Below, in pieces: positions 36,350-46,008 of a DNA stretch of 64,000 bases. Position 1 is the stretch's first letter. Each line of letters starts with the position of its first letter. The stretch lies in NCBI RefSeq assembly GCF_000219535.2, contig NZ_CP007806.1, positions 2,390,501 to 2,454,500 of the forward strand, written 5' to 3'. Both the position numbers and the translations under genes were made by a program. The DNA comes from Brevibacillus laterosporus LMG 15441. GTDB lineage: Bacteria; Bacillota; Bacilli; Brevibacillales; Brevibacillaceae. The notes under the pieces were generated by a model, which ran no database searches, was not told the DNA's origin, and saw only the letters and a list, made by a program, of their open reading frames with translations.

Positions 36350-36442
36350 ATGATAACATCTAATCCAATGCTAAAAAAAGACAATTTTCATAGAGGGGTG
36401 TTTTTGCCCATCCCCAGAAAAGGAGGAATAAGAACCTTATAA
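36350..36442 (+). CDS. Short reading frame with a good ribosome binding site, probably truncated
   Basis: AGGAGGAAAA precedes an ATG that opens a 30-codon frame (MITSNPMLKKDNF...). It looks like the start of a longer gene of the same operon that was cut off. Nothing else is seen in 36443-36560. Confidence 0.3.
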   Translation: MITSNPMLKKDNFHRGVFLPIPRKGGIRTL

Positions 36443-36595
36443 GGCTCACCTCGTTCAGTCAGGGTAACCCTCACAACCCTAGAGTGTATTTTTACAGTAT
36501 TATGTTCTCAAAATTGCAATAGTCATACTGGCAGTTGGAAAAATATTGGCATTCATATATTATAATGCGTGCAAAAAAATGTAAGGAGTAAGAAT

Positions 36596-37360
36596 ATGAA
36601 TAATTTTTTAAAATGGGAGCCCAAAGAATCTGATATTCCCTTTTATAATGGCACACCAGTTGAATTGACACAAAAAAATTGGTTGTTGATGTTTGGAGCA
36701 TTAATCTTCAGTTTTTTATTTTTAACAATAATCATCCTATTTGTTGAAAATGAACAATTGGCAGAATGGTTGCAAGTTATTTTATTTCCACTGGTTTTAT
36801 TTTGTGGATGGAGAATGGCAGCAGGGCGCCAGGCATATGCTCTTTTTAGAAAGATAACTTTGAGAGATTTAGGAATGGTACTAGTTTTTCTACCTGTATC
36901 TGTAATTGGTTCCGGACTTTTAGCAGTTGTCGTAAAGCTATTCTTTCCAGTGAGTGATCATCCGGCAATTACGGCAAGTGCTGATGAAGCTAGAACAGCA
37001 GTTTCAGCAGCAGTCTCAGAATTATTGATTAATAACGGTGTTCACAATTTATTACAGTTGTTTGGGGAAGAACTTCTTGCGATTTTACCCTTTATTGCTG
37101 TAATGCAATTTTTCTATAAAAAAACAAAATTTAGTCGTAAGAAGGCCATGCTCGTTGCCTTGCTATTATCATCTATTTTATTTGGATTATTACATCTCTC
37201 AACGTATGAGTGGAATTTAGTTCAAGTAATTGTTGTTATTGGGTTCGTACGTATTATTCATACTCTTGCGTATATTGTAACGCGAAATTTGTGGGTATCG
37301 TTTATTCTTCACTTCTTGCACGATATGATTGGATTCTTATTGGTATTTTTGGTTGTATAA
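36596..37360 (+). CDS. CPBP family intramembrane metalloprotease-like protein
   Basis: The product has 254 residues from the ATG at 36596 (AAGGAG box; the GTG at 36569 is upstream of it). Six to eight membrane segments are seen. CPBP (Abi/CAAX protease) motifs are present in order: GEELLAILPF (the Glu-Glu motif, but without the usual Arg four residues on), FGLLHLSTY and FILHFLHDMIG. Family members are Glu/His-dependent membrane proteases found in bacteriocin immunity and prenyl-protein processing. The lost Arg makes activity less sure. It is close to, but separate from, the GntR/ABC operon. Confidence 0.8.
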   Translation: MNNFLKWEPKESDIPFYNGTPVELTQKNWLLMFGALIFSFLFLTIIILFVENEQLAEWLQVILFPLVLFCGWRMAAGRQAYALFRKITLRDLGMVLVFLPVSVIGSGLLAVVVKLFFPVSDHPAITASADEARTAVSAAVSELLINNGVHNLLQLFGEELLAILPFIAVMQFFYKKTKFSRKKAMLVALLLSSILFGLLHLSTYEWNLVQVIVVIGFVRIIHTLAYIVTRNLWVSFILHFLHDMIGFLLVFLVV

Positions 37361-37790
37361 TATGCACTGTATACTATGAAAATAAACGTTAATAAGGTAA
37401 AGAGAATAAATTAAAAATACCTTGATGGAACCCGCTGAGTTACGGTTTTCGTCACCACTTGACTTGGGATCAGGAGTTGGCAAGAGCTTAAGTCAGAAAT
37501 ATGATAAAATGAAGGGATTGTTTCATCTTTGAATAGTTTTTTTTATGAAGAAAGTGAGACAAGCCCATATACCCGTTATTTTCTGTTCAACATTCTTTCT
37601 TGGATTACATTTCAAAAAATTGGGGTTATTGAAAAATACAAAAAGCATTTTAACGAACAAATAGAAACTGGGAGAAGTATCAGGTAGTAGAATGCTATAG
37701 TAATTCATATCTGAGGATATCTTTTGAAAAAATAAAACACTCTCATTTCCGTAGTGAACTGACTTCATAAAAAACGACCCTGCTGTAAGA
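37361..37790. other. Gene-poor stretch with a short orphan frame
   Basis: A 53-codon + frame (37528-37686, NSFFYEESETSPYTRYFLFN...IEKYKKHFNEQIETG) is open but has no ribosome binding site and no recognised family; it may be a 3' fragment. Nothing else is supported. Confidence 0.3.
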
Positions 37791-38892
37791 TGGTCAAGCC
37801 CCCGTTTTGTAGACAGTAAGAAAAGCCCCGGTCGTTAGGCCGCTAACTGACGCCTAAATTCGCTAGGCGTCAGTTTATTTAGCTTCAGTTGAAGACGTTC
37901 TTCGTTATAAAAATAAATGTAATTTTCAATTCTCCTTTGATCACCTTGAAGATCTCGTATATCATAGGGATATAGGGCTTCGGTTTTCAAATGAGAAAAG
38001 AAGCTTTCAATCGAGGCATTGTCTAGGCAATTGCCCTGTCGGGAAATGCTGATTTGGGCGCCAACCGTAGGAAGCATGTTGTGGTATGCATGGGACGTGT
38101 ACTGGGAACCTTGGTCGCTGTGAACGATCAAACCAGTCACGTCTTTTTGCATTTCAAATGCTTTCCTAAAAGTTTCTAGTACAAGCGCATTGTCATTTCG
38201 AGTACTGATATGATGAGCGATGATCTCATACGTACATAAATCTTTGATTGCGGAAAGGTAGATAGGTTCCTCACCAATTCGATATTAGGTAACGTCAGTC
38301 AGTTACCCATTTTTGATTAGGCTCTTGAGCGGTAAAATCACGCTTGAGTAAATTATCTGCAACACGTCCATCCGAACCTTTGCTTGATAGGTAGTCATAT
38401 AGACACGTTTACGGCGAATGATGGATTTAAGTCCCAGATTTTGCATGATGCGTAATACTTTCTTATGATTAACTCTACAACCAAATTGGCGTAACAGTTC
38501 AGCCTGAATTCGGCGATATCCGTATATCCCTTTCCTTTGTTCATAGATCGTTCTGATCCGTTTTTTCATTGATTTATCCCTATTTAAGTTTCTAGTAGAG
38601 AAGTACTTGTAATAGCCACTTCTCGAAACCCCTAACAACTTACAAACATCAGTAATCGGATATATTGTAGACAAGCTCTCCACAATTCGATACTTCTTCC
38701 TTACACCCCCCGCATCCAAATTTCCAAACACTATTTTAGGATTTCATTCTGTAAACGAATGGCTTCCATTTTCAATGATTCTGGATAACTTTTAAATTTT
38801 TGTCCTTTAACCGCCATGAAAAATACATCCCCTAAAGTTCATCGGATAACCTCAGGGCTTTTTCCAATGTCTACTTTAAGGGGTGCACCTCA
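37791..38892 (-). mobile_element. IS3-family (IS150-like) element, degenerate, with both ends
   Basis: The ends are imperfect 24-base inverted repeats: TGAGGTGCACCCCTTAAAGTAG (first 20: TGAGGTGCACCCCTTAAAGT) on the minus strand at 38892, and TGGTCAAGCCCCCGTTTTGT on the plus strand at 37791. They share TG at the tip, the CCCC core and GTAGAC at the inner edge. Length is about 1.1 kb against ~1.25 kb for a complete copy, so there is an internal deletion. No target-site duplication is evident. Confidence 0.75.
37835..38817 (-). pseudogene. IS3-family transposase remnants (orfA start plus orfB)
   Basis: On the minus strand, MAVKGQKFKSYPESLKMEAI (start of OrfA) is followed after a stop by an OrfB piece (38303-38731) with LLGVSRSGYYKYF and GIYGYRRIQAELLRQFG. 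A second OrfB piece (37835-38152) has VHSDQGSQYTS, CLDNASIESFFSHLK and YNEERLQLKLNKLTPSEFR. The catalytic D and E of the DDE core survive, but two frameshifts and the missing middle of OrfA make it inactive. Confidence 0.88.
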
Positions 38893-39260
38893 AAACCCTA
38901 CATGGAGCCGCTGGGCGGTCTTTCAGTATTCCGATTGTGGGAAAGTGGCTGGTATTAACGGTAATGTGGACATGAACTGTATGGAAAAAGACTTTTGGAC
39001 TGGAATTTTGAAGGTGGGAAACAACTGTGGATAGAATGTTAGCAAATGAACTCATTTTGGTATTGAAAACACAATGGAAGGTTAGTGACGCAATGGGGAT
39101 GAAGGAGCAAGCGAAATACCTTGGGGAGCTTACCGATCGGGGAAGGGTTGCAAGTGGGCAGGAGCCACAGAATAAAACGGTGAAACCTGTTGAGAAAATC
39201 TGTTATAATATCGAAACTAAGATGAGGAGTGAATTTACTCTAACGTAAGGATGATCTGCA
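38893..39260 (+). other. Debris stretch with one unexplained frame
   Basis: A 73-codon frame (39027-39248, LANELILVLKTQWKVSDAMG, MKEQAKYLGELTDRGRV) is open, and a fragment before it (AVFQYSDCGKVAGING) is in another frame. They may be parts of one decayed gene; I do not recognise it. The stretch should also contain the promoter of the next operon. Confidence 0.3.
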
Positions 39261-39944
39261 TTGAAAATTTTATTAGTCGAAGATGATAAGACGATCGCGT
39301 CGGGACTGGAATATTCGCTGCAGCAGGATGGTTATTCAACCGTTCTCTGCCATGATTTCGCTTCAGCCAAAAAGGTGCTCGCCGAAGACATCGATCAGTT
39401 CGCTTTATGCCTGTTCGATTTACAACTTCCGGACGGAAGCGGTTATGAATTGTGCAAGATGGTGAAAGAGCGACGAGACATTCCGGTCATCTTCTTAACG
39501 GTGATCGACGATGAGGTTAACGTCGTGATGGGGCTCGACATGGGAGCCGACGATTACATTACCAAACCTTTTCGAGTTCGTGAGCTTCTCTCCCGGATCA
39601 AGTCCGTCTTGCGGAGATACCAGAAGCCGTCCCATGCCAGAGCGATCATCGACATCGACAATGTTCGAATCAATACGCTGGAAGGCAAAGTGCATAAAAA
39701 CGGCGCCGAAATTCCGCTGACCGCCTTAGAATATCGCTTATTGCTGATCTTCGGCAACCACGTTGGACAGGTCCTCACAAGGAATCAGCTCTTAGAGCAA
39801 ATCTGGGACGTGGCCGGCGAATTCGTGAACGACAATACATTAACGGTGTATATCAAAAGGCTGAGGGAAAAGTTGGAGGATGATCCAGGACATCCGACTT
39901 TGATCAAAACGGTACGCGGTTTAGGCTATAAGGTTGGTGATTAG
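39261..39944 (+). CDS. OmpR-family response regulator of a Bce-like resistance module
   Basis: The product has 227 residues from TTG, with AAGGATGA upstream. The receiver has acidic residues at 8-9, Asp53 (LFDLQLPDGSGYELC) and Lys102 (TKPF). The winged helix carries LTALEYRLLLIFGNHVGQVL and TVYIKRLREKLE. Base composition is visibly more GC-rich than in the genes before it. It abuts the kinase gene (next base) and should control the VanZ/ABC genes downstream, as BceR does in bacitracin-type detoxification modules. Confidence 0.93.
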   Translation: MKILLVEDDKTIASGLEYSLQQDGYSTVLCHDFASAKKVLAEDIDQFALCLFDLQLPDGSGYELCKMVKERRDIPVIFLTVIDDEVNVVMGLDMGADDYITKPFRVRELLSRIKSVLRRYQKPSHARAIIDIDNVRINTLEGKVHKNGAEIPLTALEYRLLLIFGNHVGQVLTRNQLLEQIWDVAGEFVNDNTLTVYIKRLREKLEDDPGHPTLIKTVRGLGYKVGD

Positions 39945-40946
39945 ATGCTGCGGAATCGGGAATTTCAAATGTTATTGCTCGTCATGGGTTCGATCAGCAT
40001 AACGGCGACCGCCGTTTCTGCTTTCTTTTCATCCGTCGCAGCGATATTCGTTTTCATTGTATCCATGCTGCTTATTGGTACGAGTTTGTTATTCACGAGA
40101 TGGAGATATCGCGAGCTAGCGAAGCTGTCCGAGTATTTGAGGGAAATAAGCAACGGTAATGATTCCCTCGACGTTCGCGATAACCAAGAAGGCGAGCTAA
40201 GTATTTTAAAGAATGATATTTACAAAGTGACGCTCATGCTATCGGAACACCGGTCGCTCTTGCAGCGCGACAAAATTCAACTGACGGATGCCATATCTGA
40301 TATTTCGCATCAGCTCAAAACACCGCTCACCTCCATGACGGTGATGGCGGATTTGTTAAGTGCCCCTGACCTGCCTCCGGCTAAAAGAACGGAATTCACC
40401 AATCATATTCGCATCCAGCTTGAACGCATCGACTGGCTTGTTTCTTCTTTATTAAAGCTATCGAAAATGGACGCGAAGACCATCCAATTCAAAAAAGATC
40501 GAATCCCCATGAAAAGCCTGATCCAAAAGGCATTAGAGCCGGTTATGATTCCGATGGATATTAAGGGACAGACGTTTTCCATCGCGGGCGATGACAACGT
40601 CTCTTTTGTCGGAGATTTCAATTGGACTGCTGAGGCGGTCATCAATATTTTGAAGAACGGCGTGGAGCATACGCCTGAAGGCGGAGCGATCGACATCGCA
40701 TTTTCCGAAAACGCGCTATTTACGGAAATCGTCATTGCTGACAACGGAAAAGGCATTCCGAAAGTAGATTTGCCTTATATTTTCAAACGTTTTTACAAAG
40801 GAAAGAACGCTAGCGATGGGAGCATTGGTATAGGGCTTGCGATGGCTCACAGCATCATTGCCAGCCAGAACGGCGTGATCGATGTGACGAGCGACAGCGA
40901 GAATGGTACGCAGTTTCGGATTAAATTTTATAAGCACGTGATTTAA
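39945..40946 (+). CDS. Intramembrane-sensing histidine kinase (BceS-like)
   Basis: The product has 333 residues. Two adjacent membrane segments (about 8-28 and 31-51) leave almost no extracellular loop, the hallmark of BceS-type kinases that sense through their partner transporter. A short HAMP-like linker leads to SDISHQLKTPLTS with His122, then the ATPase motifs NILKNGVEHTPEGG, DNGKGIP and GIGLAM. The ATG begins at the base after the regulator stop. It probably receives the transport signal from the FtsX-type permease encoded two genes on. Confidence 0.92.
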   Translation: MLRNREFQMLLLVMGSISITATAVSAFFSSVAAIFVFIVSMLLIGTSLLFTRWRYRELAKLSEYLREISNGNDSLDVRDNQEGELSILKNDIYKVTLMLSEHRSLLQRDKIQLTDAISDISHQLKTPLTSMTVMADLLSAPDLPPAKRTEFTNHIRIQLERIDWLVSSLLKLSKMDAKTIQFKKDRIPMKSLIQKALEPVMIPMDIKGQTFSIAGDDNVSFVGDFNWTAEAVINILKNGVEHTPEGGAIDIAFSENALFTEIVIADNGKGIPKVDLPYIFKRFYKGKNASDGSIGIGLAMAHSIIASQNGVIDVTSDSENGTQFRIKFYKHVI

Positions 40947-40954
40947 CGGCACTC

Positions 40955-41000
40955 CGTAAGTGACTGAATTGTCACCTCCATTGTCACTGGAAAGTCATTT
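40955..41000 (+). promoter_or_regulatory. Candidate response-regulator binding site before the VanZ gene
   Basis: ATTGTCAC occurs twice, at 40968 and 40980, a 12-base period. GTGAC and GTCAC (40960-40975) also form an inverted repeat. Position in the 100-base gap between kinase and effector genes fits the OmpR-type regulator encoded upstream. Not tested. Confidence 0.5.
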
Positions 41001-41047
41001 TAGACAGATAAAATGATATTCATCAGATGAACGATGGAGGTAAGACA

Positions 41048-41986
41048 ATGCATTTGAAGCAACAGCGTAAGATTATTTTTGCAATTACTATATTCTATAC
41101 CCTTTTGATTCTTTATTTTTTGTTTTTCGCTTTCGGCAGAGTAGGTAAGGTAGATCAAATCACCAAGTACACCTTTATTTTTTTACCGGACAGTTTTTTT
41201 AGGCTGCCAGGTCTATCCGATCTTCTACACCCTACGCTGATGGATTTAATAGATTTCGGGAACATCGCAGCCTTCATCCCTTTTGGTATATTGATTCCAT
41301 TGTTATATCGAACCAACTTTGTAAGCTTGATGACTTTGTTTATCCTGTCCATTCTCGTGCTGGAGACTATTCAGGCACTAACATTCCTCGGCAGCTTTGA
41401 CATTAACGACGTCATACCAAACTCATTGGGTGCGGCAGTCGGATTCGGGGCGTACAAACTTGGCTTTCGTACAAAAAACAACTGGAGAAATATTGCTACT
41501 ACGGGTATTTCCAGTGTTGTCTTGATGCTTGGGGTGTGTGGGGTCTTCGGGATGCTTGACCAAGCGTTCACCAAAGAAATGGGCCCCTTTGTGGCGATAA
41601 ACGAATTGAAGGATAGTACCGGGAATCCATCAACGGGAACCAAACAGTCCAGTCTTAAGATTGGCGGTCAAGACGTGGAACCCAAATATAATGTGTATAG
41701 CATCGAAGGTAAAAACAAGGAAACGTACACGTATACGTTAGGCAATAAGAAGGAGTTGTATCTTTTCTTGAATTATGGAATTCCCGATCAAAAGGATTTC
41801 CAGGGCAGCATCAAGCTTACCGTTGATGGACATGAGTTCCTGTCCGTATCTGCAGAAGATCAACGCCATGAACCGGATACGAGCTTAATTTTTCTCCCAC
41901 AAGCAAATGAGCTTACGATAACCATTGAGGGGAATGAAACCCTATGGGATGTTGGATTTAAAGAGATGGTATATACCTGGAATTGA
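41048..41986 (+). CDS. VanZ family membrane protein
   Basis: The product has 312 residues from the ATG at 41048 (GATGGAGGTAAG box). VanZ-domain motifs are FGNIAAFIPFGILIPLL and LGSFDINDVIPNSLGAAVGF, with four or five membrane segments in the first ~180 residues. The C-terminal ~130 residues form an extracellular beta-rich domain (YTYTLGNKKELYLFLNYG, GSIKLTVDGHEFLSV), an extension beyond minimal VanZ proteins. VanZ gives low-level teicoplanin resistance and protects against lipid-II-binding antibiotics. Its place between the two-component genes and the ABC genes supports a cell-wall antibiotic resistance role. Confidence 0.88.
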   Translation: MHLKQQRKIIFAITIFYTLLILYFLFFAFGRVGKVDQITKYTFIFLPDSFFRLPGLSDLLHPTLMDLIDFGNIAAFIPFGILIPLLYRTNFVSLMTLFILSILVLETIQALTFLGSFDINDVIPNSLGAAVGFGAYKLGFRTKNNWRNIATTGISSVVLMLGVCGVFGMLDQAFTKEMGPFVAINELKDSTGNPSTGTKQSSLKIGGQDVEPKYNVYSIEGKNKETYTYTLGNKKELYLFLNYGIPDQKDFQGSIKLTVDGHEFLSVSAEDQRHEPDTSLIFLPQANELTITIEGNETLWDVGFKEMVYTWN

Positions 41987-42010
41987 GCATTTAGGGAAGG
42001 AGGTATGGCC

Positions 42011-42694
42011 ATGGAAATTTTAAAAATCGAGCATCTGTCTAAAGAATACGGCACAGGCGAATCGGCGGTGAAGGCGCTTGACGATGTTTCTTTTTCGGTC
42101 CAAAAGGGCGAATTCGTGGCGATTATCGGCCCGTCCGGCTCGGGGAAATCGACGCTACTTCATATGCTGGGCGGTGTGGATCGGCCGACTGGCGGTAAAG
42201 TTTATGTTCAGGATACGGACATGTATGCCTTGAACGAGACGCAGCTGGCCATCTTCAGGCGCAGGCAAATCGGCCTGATCTACCAGTTTTTCAATCTGAT
42301 TCCCGTCCTGACGGTAGAAGAGAATATTACGTTGCCGCTCTTGCTAGATAAACAAAAGGTAGATCAAAAGCAGTTGAATGGTCTTGTGAATACGTTGAAT
42401 TTGCAGCATCGATTAAACCACCTGCCGAATCAGCTATCCGGCGGACAGCAGCAACGGGTCTCGATCGGCAGAGCACTCATCGGCAATCCTGCCATTATGC
42501 TGGCTGACGAACCGACCGGGAATCTGGACAGCAAGAATAGCAGCGAGATCATTGACTTATTAAAAATGCTGAATAAGACCTATCATCAGACGCTGATCGT
42601 TATCACGCACGACGAACGGATCGCCTTGCAAGCCGACAGGATCATTTCGATTGAAGACGGGAGGATTGCTAAAGACGAGGTGATCCGACGATGA
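42011..42694 (+). CDS. ABC transporter ATP-binding protein (BceA-like)
   Basis: The product has 227 residues. Two ATGs lie close together; 42011 is preferred because GAAGGAGGT ends 1 base before the ATG at 42005. Walker A is GPSGSGKS (40-47), the signature is LSGGQQQR, Walker B is IMLADEPTGNLDS and the H-loop is ITHD. This is the MacB/BceA/LolD type that works with FtsX-like permeases. It overlaps the permease gene by 4 bases (ATGA). Confidence 0.94.
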   Translation: MEILKIEHLSKEYGTGESAVKALDDVSFSVQKGEFVAIIGPSGSGKSTLLHMLGGVDRPTGGKVYVQDTDMYALNETQLAIFRRRQIGLIYQFFNLIPVLTVEENITLPLLLDKQKVDQKQLNGLVNTLNLQHRLNHLPNQLSGGQQQRVSIGRALIGNPAIMLADEPTGNLDSKNSSEIIDLLKMLNKTYHQTLIVITHDERIALQADRIISIEDGRIAKDEVIRR

Positions 42695-45282
42695 ATATTG
42701 TCAATACATTAACCATCCGGCATCTGAAGCAGAACAAGAGACGAACGCTCGTAACCATCATCGGCGTCATCATTTCGGTTGCCATGGTGACCGCTGTCGC
42801 TACGCTTGTTTTTTCTTTTTCGGATTTAATGATCAGGCAAGCCATCGCGGATACAGGGGAGTGGCATGTCCAATATCAAGCTGTAACCAAGGAACAGCTT
42901 GCGGCGATACAGGGAGATGACGCAACCAAAACCGTTGCGATCTCAAGAGACCTTGGCTATGCCCCATTAGAAGGGGGGCAAAATCCCAATAAACCGTATT
43001 TGTTCATCAAGGAATATGATGCGCAGGGTTTCGCGCAATTTCCGGTTGACCTAAGCAAGGGGCGTCTTCCGCATACGGACAAGGAAGTCGTTATCTCCGA
43101 ACCCATTGCAACGAACGCCAAAGTGAAGTACGAAATCGGCGATCGTCTAACCCTTCGTGTCGGCGAACGATTCGAACAAGGGGGCGATCATCCCTTGGAT
43201 CAGACCGAACCGTTGCGTAGGGAAGACGGCACATTGACCGAGACGTTGCAGCATATCAAGACAAGGGATTATACGGTGGTTGGCTTCATCAAGCGTCCCG
43301 TATGGGAAACGGCTTGGGCCCCGGGCTATACGATCATTAGCTATGTCGATGACAATATCATCGGGGCAAACGATCGAGTCGATGCGGCGGTGGTCTTGCA
43401 GAAAGTTAATCCGTCCTTGTTCGCTAATGCAGAGGATTTGGCTAAGCAAAACCAAATTGAAACGGTCCAATATAATAACGGATTGCTACGTTATTACGGC
43501 TTGTCCAAAAGCGAAGCCTCGTACAGCATGATGTTCTCCTTATCGGCCATTATTATGGGGGTTATTATGATTGGCTCGGTTTCGCTTATCTATAACGCTT
43601 TTGCGATATCCGTCTCGGAACGTTCCCGCCATTTAGGGATGCTCGCGAGCGTGGGGGCTACGAAAAGGCAGAAGCGAAATTCAGTGCTTTTTGAAGGTAT
43701 CGTCATTGGCTTGATCAGCATTCCCATTGGCATCCTATGCGGTATTGCCGGGATCGGGATCACTTTTTGGTTCATGAACGCGATGATTGAAGGGGCATTA
43801 TGGACCAGTGAAAAGCTGAGGCTCATCGTCACGCCGTTATCACTCTTGATTGCTTGTCTTGTTTCGATGCTGACGATTTTCGTTTCGACGTATCTCCCGG
43901 CGATCAAAGCATCCAAGGTATCTGCTATGGACGCGATTCGCCAAACTACCGACGTAAAGCTTACGGCCAAAGCAGTGAAAACGTCGAAGTTCATTCGCAA
44001 GTTCTTCGGGATCGAAGCGGAAATCGGGCTGAAAAACTTAAAAAGGAACAAACGGAGATATCATGCCATCGTCTTTTCGCTTGTCATCAGCATCGTTTTG
44101 TTTTTGACGGTATCGTTTTTTACGGCCGGCATGACACAATCCCTGGAACTGTCACGGGAAGGCGTCAATTACGATATTGAAGTGTCGTACAGCAATGGAA
44201 AAAGAATAGATGAAGGGTTGATGCGATCGATTGTATCCCTGGATGGCGTCACTGAATACAACGTGATTCATGAGTTATATGGGAACGCTTGGGTCGATGT
44301 AGCGATTATCGCCGATGAATTGCAAGAGAAGGTTAAGAAAGATAAGAGTATGCTGCAAGACGGGAAATACCCTTACGATATTAAAATTCATGCATTGAAC
44401 GATTCGAGTCTGCAAGCCTATGCCAAAGAGGTTGGAGCAGATTACGAACAGCTTACGGATCCGGATCATCCCGCAGCGATCGTGATGGATACGATTCATT
44501 ACAAAGATATGGGCACGGGGAAATATGTTCAGACGAAGGCCATGTATACGAATGTCGGTCAAAGTATCGAGCTAACGAACTTCTATAAAGAGAATGGGGA
44601 AGAAACGAAGGCAAACAAAGTGAGCGTTGCCGCATTGACGGATCAAGCCCCTATGGGGATGAACCCGACAGGCGTAGGCGGGTTAAATATGATCGTGTCG
44701 GAACGCGTCATGAATCGACTGGCAGACGACGAGGATCTAGTTAACGTTTCGACGTACCTCCACTTGAAAAGTACGGAACCGATGAGAACGCAGCAGGAAA
44801 TTGAAGAGATGCATGAGACCAATCTGAATGTCTACAATGTATATCAATCCAGAAAAAGCGAAGAACAACAGATTCTATTGATGTCCGTCTTTTCTTACGG
44901 TTTTATAGTATTAATCTCTGCGATTTCCATTGCGAACATTTTTAATACGATCTCGACGGGGTTGTCTCTTCGCAAACGAGAATTTGCGATGCTGAAATCC
45001 GTAGGCCTGACGCCAAAAGGCTTTGCGAAAATGATGAACTATGAAAGTATTTTTTATGGGGTCAAATCGCTGTTGTTCGGGCTTCCCATTAGTTTCGTCG
45101 TGATGTATCTGACCTATAGAGCATTTTCGAACAAATTCAGCTACGGGTTCACTCTCCCTTGGATGAGCATTCTGTCTGTCATTGTCGCCGTATTTGTCAT
45201 TGTCAGTTTCGCGATTGTTTATTCCGGCGCGAAAGTAAAAAAGGAAAATATTATTGATGCATTAAAGCAAGAGAATATCTGA
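42691..45282 (+). CDS. FtsX-like ABC permease (BceB/MacB type)
   Basis: The product has 863 residues with about ten membrane segments. One segment is at the N-terminus; three (about 275-400) follow a ~230-residue extracellular domain. A second set starts at about 455, and a second large extracellular region precedes the last three (about 725-855). Two FtsX-type domains are recognisable from SERSRHLGMLASVGATKRQ and LRKREFAMLKSVGLTPKGF. This two-half layout is that of peptide-antibiotic detoxifying permeases. A perfect terminator follows within 10 bases, closing the operon of regulator, kinase, VanZ, ATPase and permease. Confidence 0.92.
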   Translation: MNIVNTLTIRHLKQNKRRTLVTIIGVIISVAMVTAVATLVFSFSDLMIRQAIADTGEWHVQYQAVTKEQLAAIQGDDATKTVAISRDLGYAPLEGGQNPNKPYLFIKEYDAQGFAQFPVDLSKGRLPHTDKEVVISEPIATNAKVKYEIGDRLTLRVGERFEQGGDHPLDQTEPLRREDGTLTETLQHIKTRDYTVVGFIKRPVWETAWAPGYTIISYVDDNIIGANDRVDAAVVLQKVNPSLFANAEDLAKQNQIETVQYNNGLLRYYGLSKSEASYSMMFSLSAIIMGVIMIGSVSLIYNAFAISVSERSRHLGMLASVGATKRQKRNSVLFEGIVIGLISIPIGILCGIAGIGITFWFMNAMIEGALWTSEKLRLIVTPLSLLIACLVSMLTIFVSTYLPAIKASKVSAMDAIRQTTDVKLTAKAVKTSKFIRKFFGIEAEIGLKNLKRNKRRYHAIVFSLVISIVLFLTVSFFTAGMTQSLELSREGVNYDIEVSYSNGKRIDEGLMRSIVSLDGVTEYNVIHELYGNAWVDVAIIADELQEKVKKDKSMLQDGKYPYDIKIHALNDSSLQAYAKEVGADYEQLTDPDHPAAIVMDTIHYKDMGTGKYVQTKAMYTNVGQSIELTNFYKENGEETKANKVSVAALTDQAPMGMNPTGVGGLNMIVSERVMNRLADDEDLVNVSTYLHLKSTEPMRTQQEIEEMHETNLNVYNVYQSRKSEEQQILLMSVFSYGFIVLISAISIANIFNTISTGLSLRKREFAMLKSVGLTPKGFAKMMNYESIFYGVKSLLFGLPISFVVMYLTYRAFSNKFSYGFTLPWMSILSVIVAVFVIVSFAIVYSGAKVKKENIIDALKQENI

Positions 45283-45291
45283 TAGCCATCG

Positions 45292-45317
45292 GCCCTGACT
45301 TGGTTGAAGTCAGGGCT
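45292..45317 (+). terminator. Terminator of the Bce-like operon
   Basis: GCCCTGACTT and AAGTCAGGGC pair perfectly around GGTTG. Only GGTTGTG follows, so the T-run is weak. Confidence 0.75.
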
Positions 45318-45336
45318 GGTTGTGTCAGCTCCTCTT

Positions 45337-45866
45337 TCATTTCTTTTTATCCAACTCCGCCTTTAATCTTGCATTCTCTTCCAACAGCTTTTGAACGTCC
45401 GGGACATCTTTGCCGGAAACCCAGCCATACAAATTGTCTCTTGCTGCATACTTCGGCAATTGATCACGAAGTACCATTTTAATGTGCCGTACATCTTCAA
45501 GATAATAGATAGGGACTTGTTCCATGACCGATTGCTTAAACTCTTAAACTTCTGATTGTATTCAATTGCTGCAAAGTCGTATGGCTTTTGTCTTAATGCT
45601 TCATTTGTGACAACATAAGCAAATCTAGGCTTGCCCGCTTTTCCGGCATACTCATATTCCCAATGCGTATAGCTCTTGGATTCATCAGGAAGCGTTAAAC
45701 CATAGAATCCTCCGAGAATCCGGATATATACATCGGACTTGTCGATCCATCTCTTCCTAATTTTCATTGGACTTTCCTTGAAAAATTGCTCGATTCCAGC
45801 AGGAATATGACCGGCTTGAAGTACGGCTTCAACAGAGGTATGTCTATCAGAATCATATGAATTCCT
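45337..45866 (-). pseudogene. DUF4062 (TIR-like) protein remnant
   Basis: Pieces in three frames on the minus strand, read in order: AVLQAGHIPAGIEQFFKES, KRWIDKSDVYIRILGGFYG, YTHWEYEYAGKAGKPRFAYV and YLEDVRHIKMVLRDQLPKYA, then a coiled tail (DVQKLLEENARLKAELDKKK). This is the order of DUF4062 proteins, a TIR-like NADase-type fold frequent in defence contexts. The N-terminal strand (RVFISSV-type) is missing and there are at least two frameshifts, so it is inactive. Confidence 0.75.
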
Positions 45867-46008
45867 TTATAAAAAACACTCCTTTCATATGCCTCTCACT
45901 TATAGTGGAGTTTGGTAGAAACATTTCCATAAAAAACTGATCAAGCAATGAAAACTAAAGCCGGCCGATAAGATTCGTCAGTGCATAATATTCGAAATTC
46001 TATTTCTT

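Noticed and set aside
45300-45482. A 60-codon plus-strand frame after the Bce-like operon
   Set aside because: It overlaps the operon terminator and is antisense to the DUF4062 remnant.
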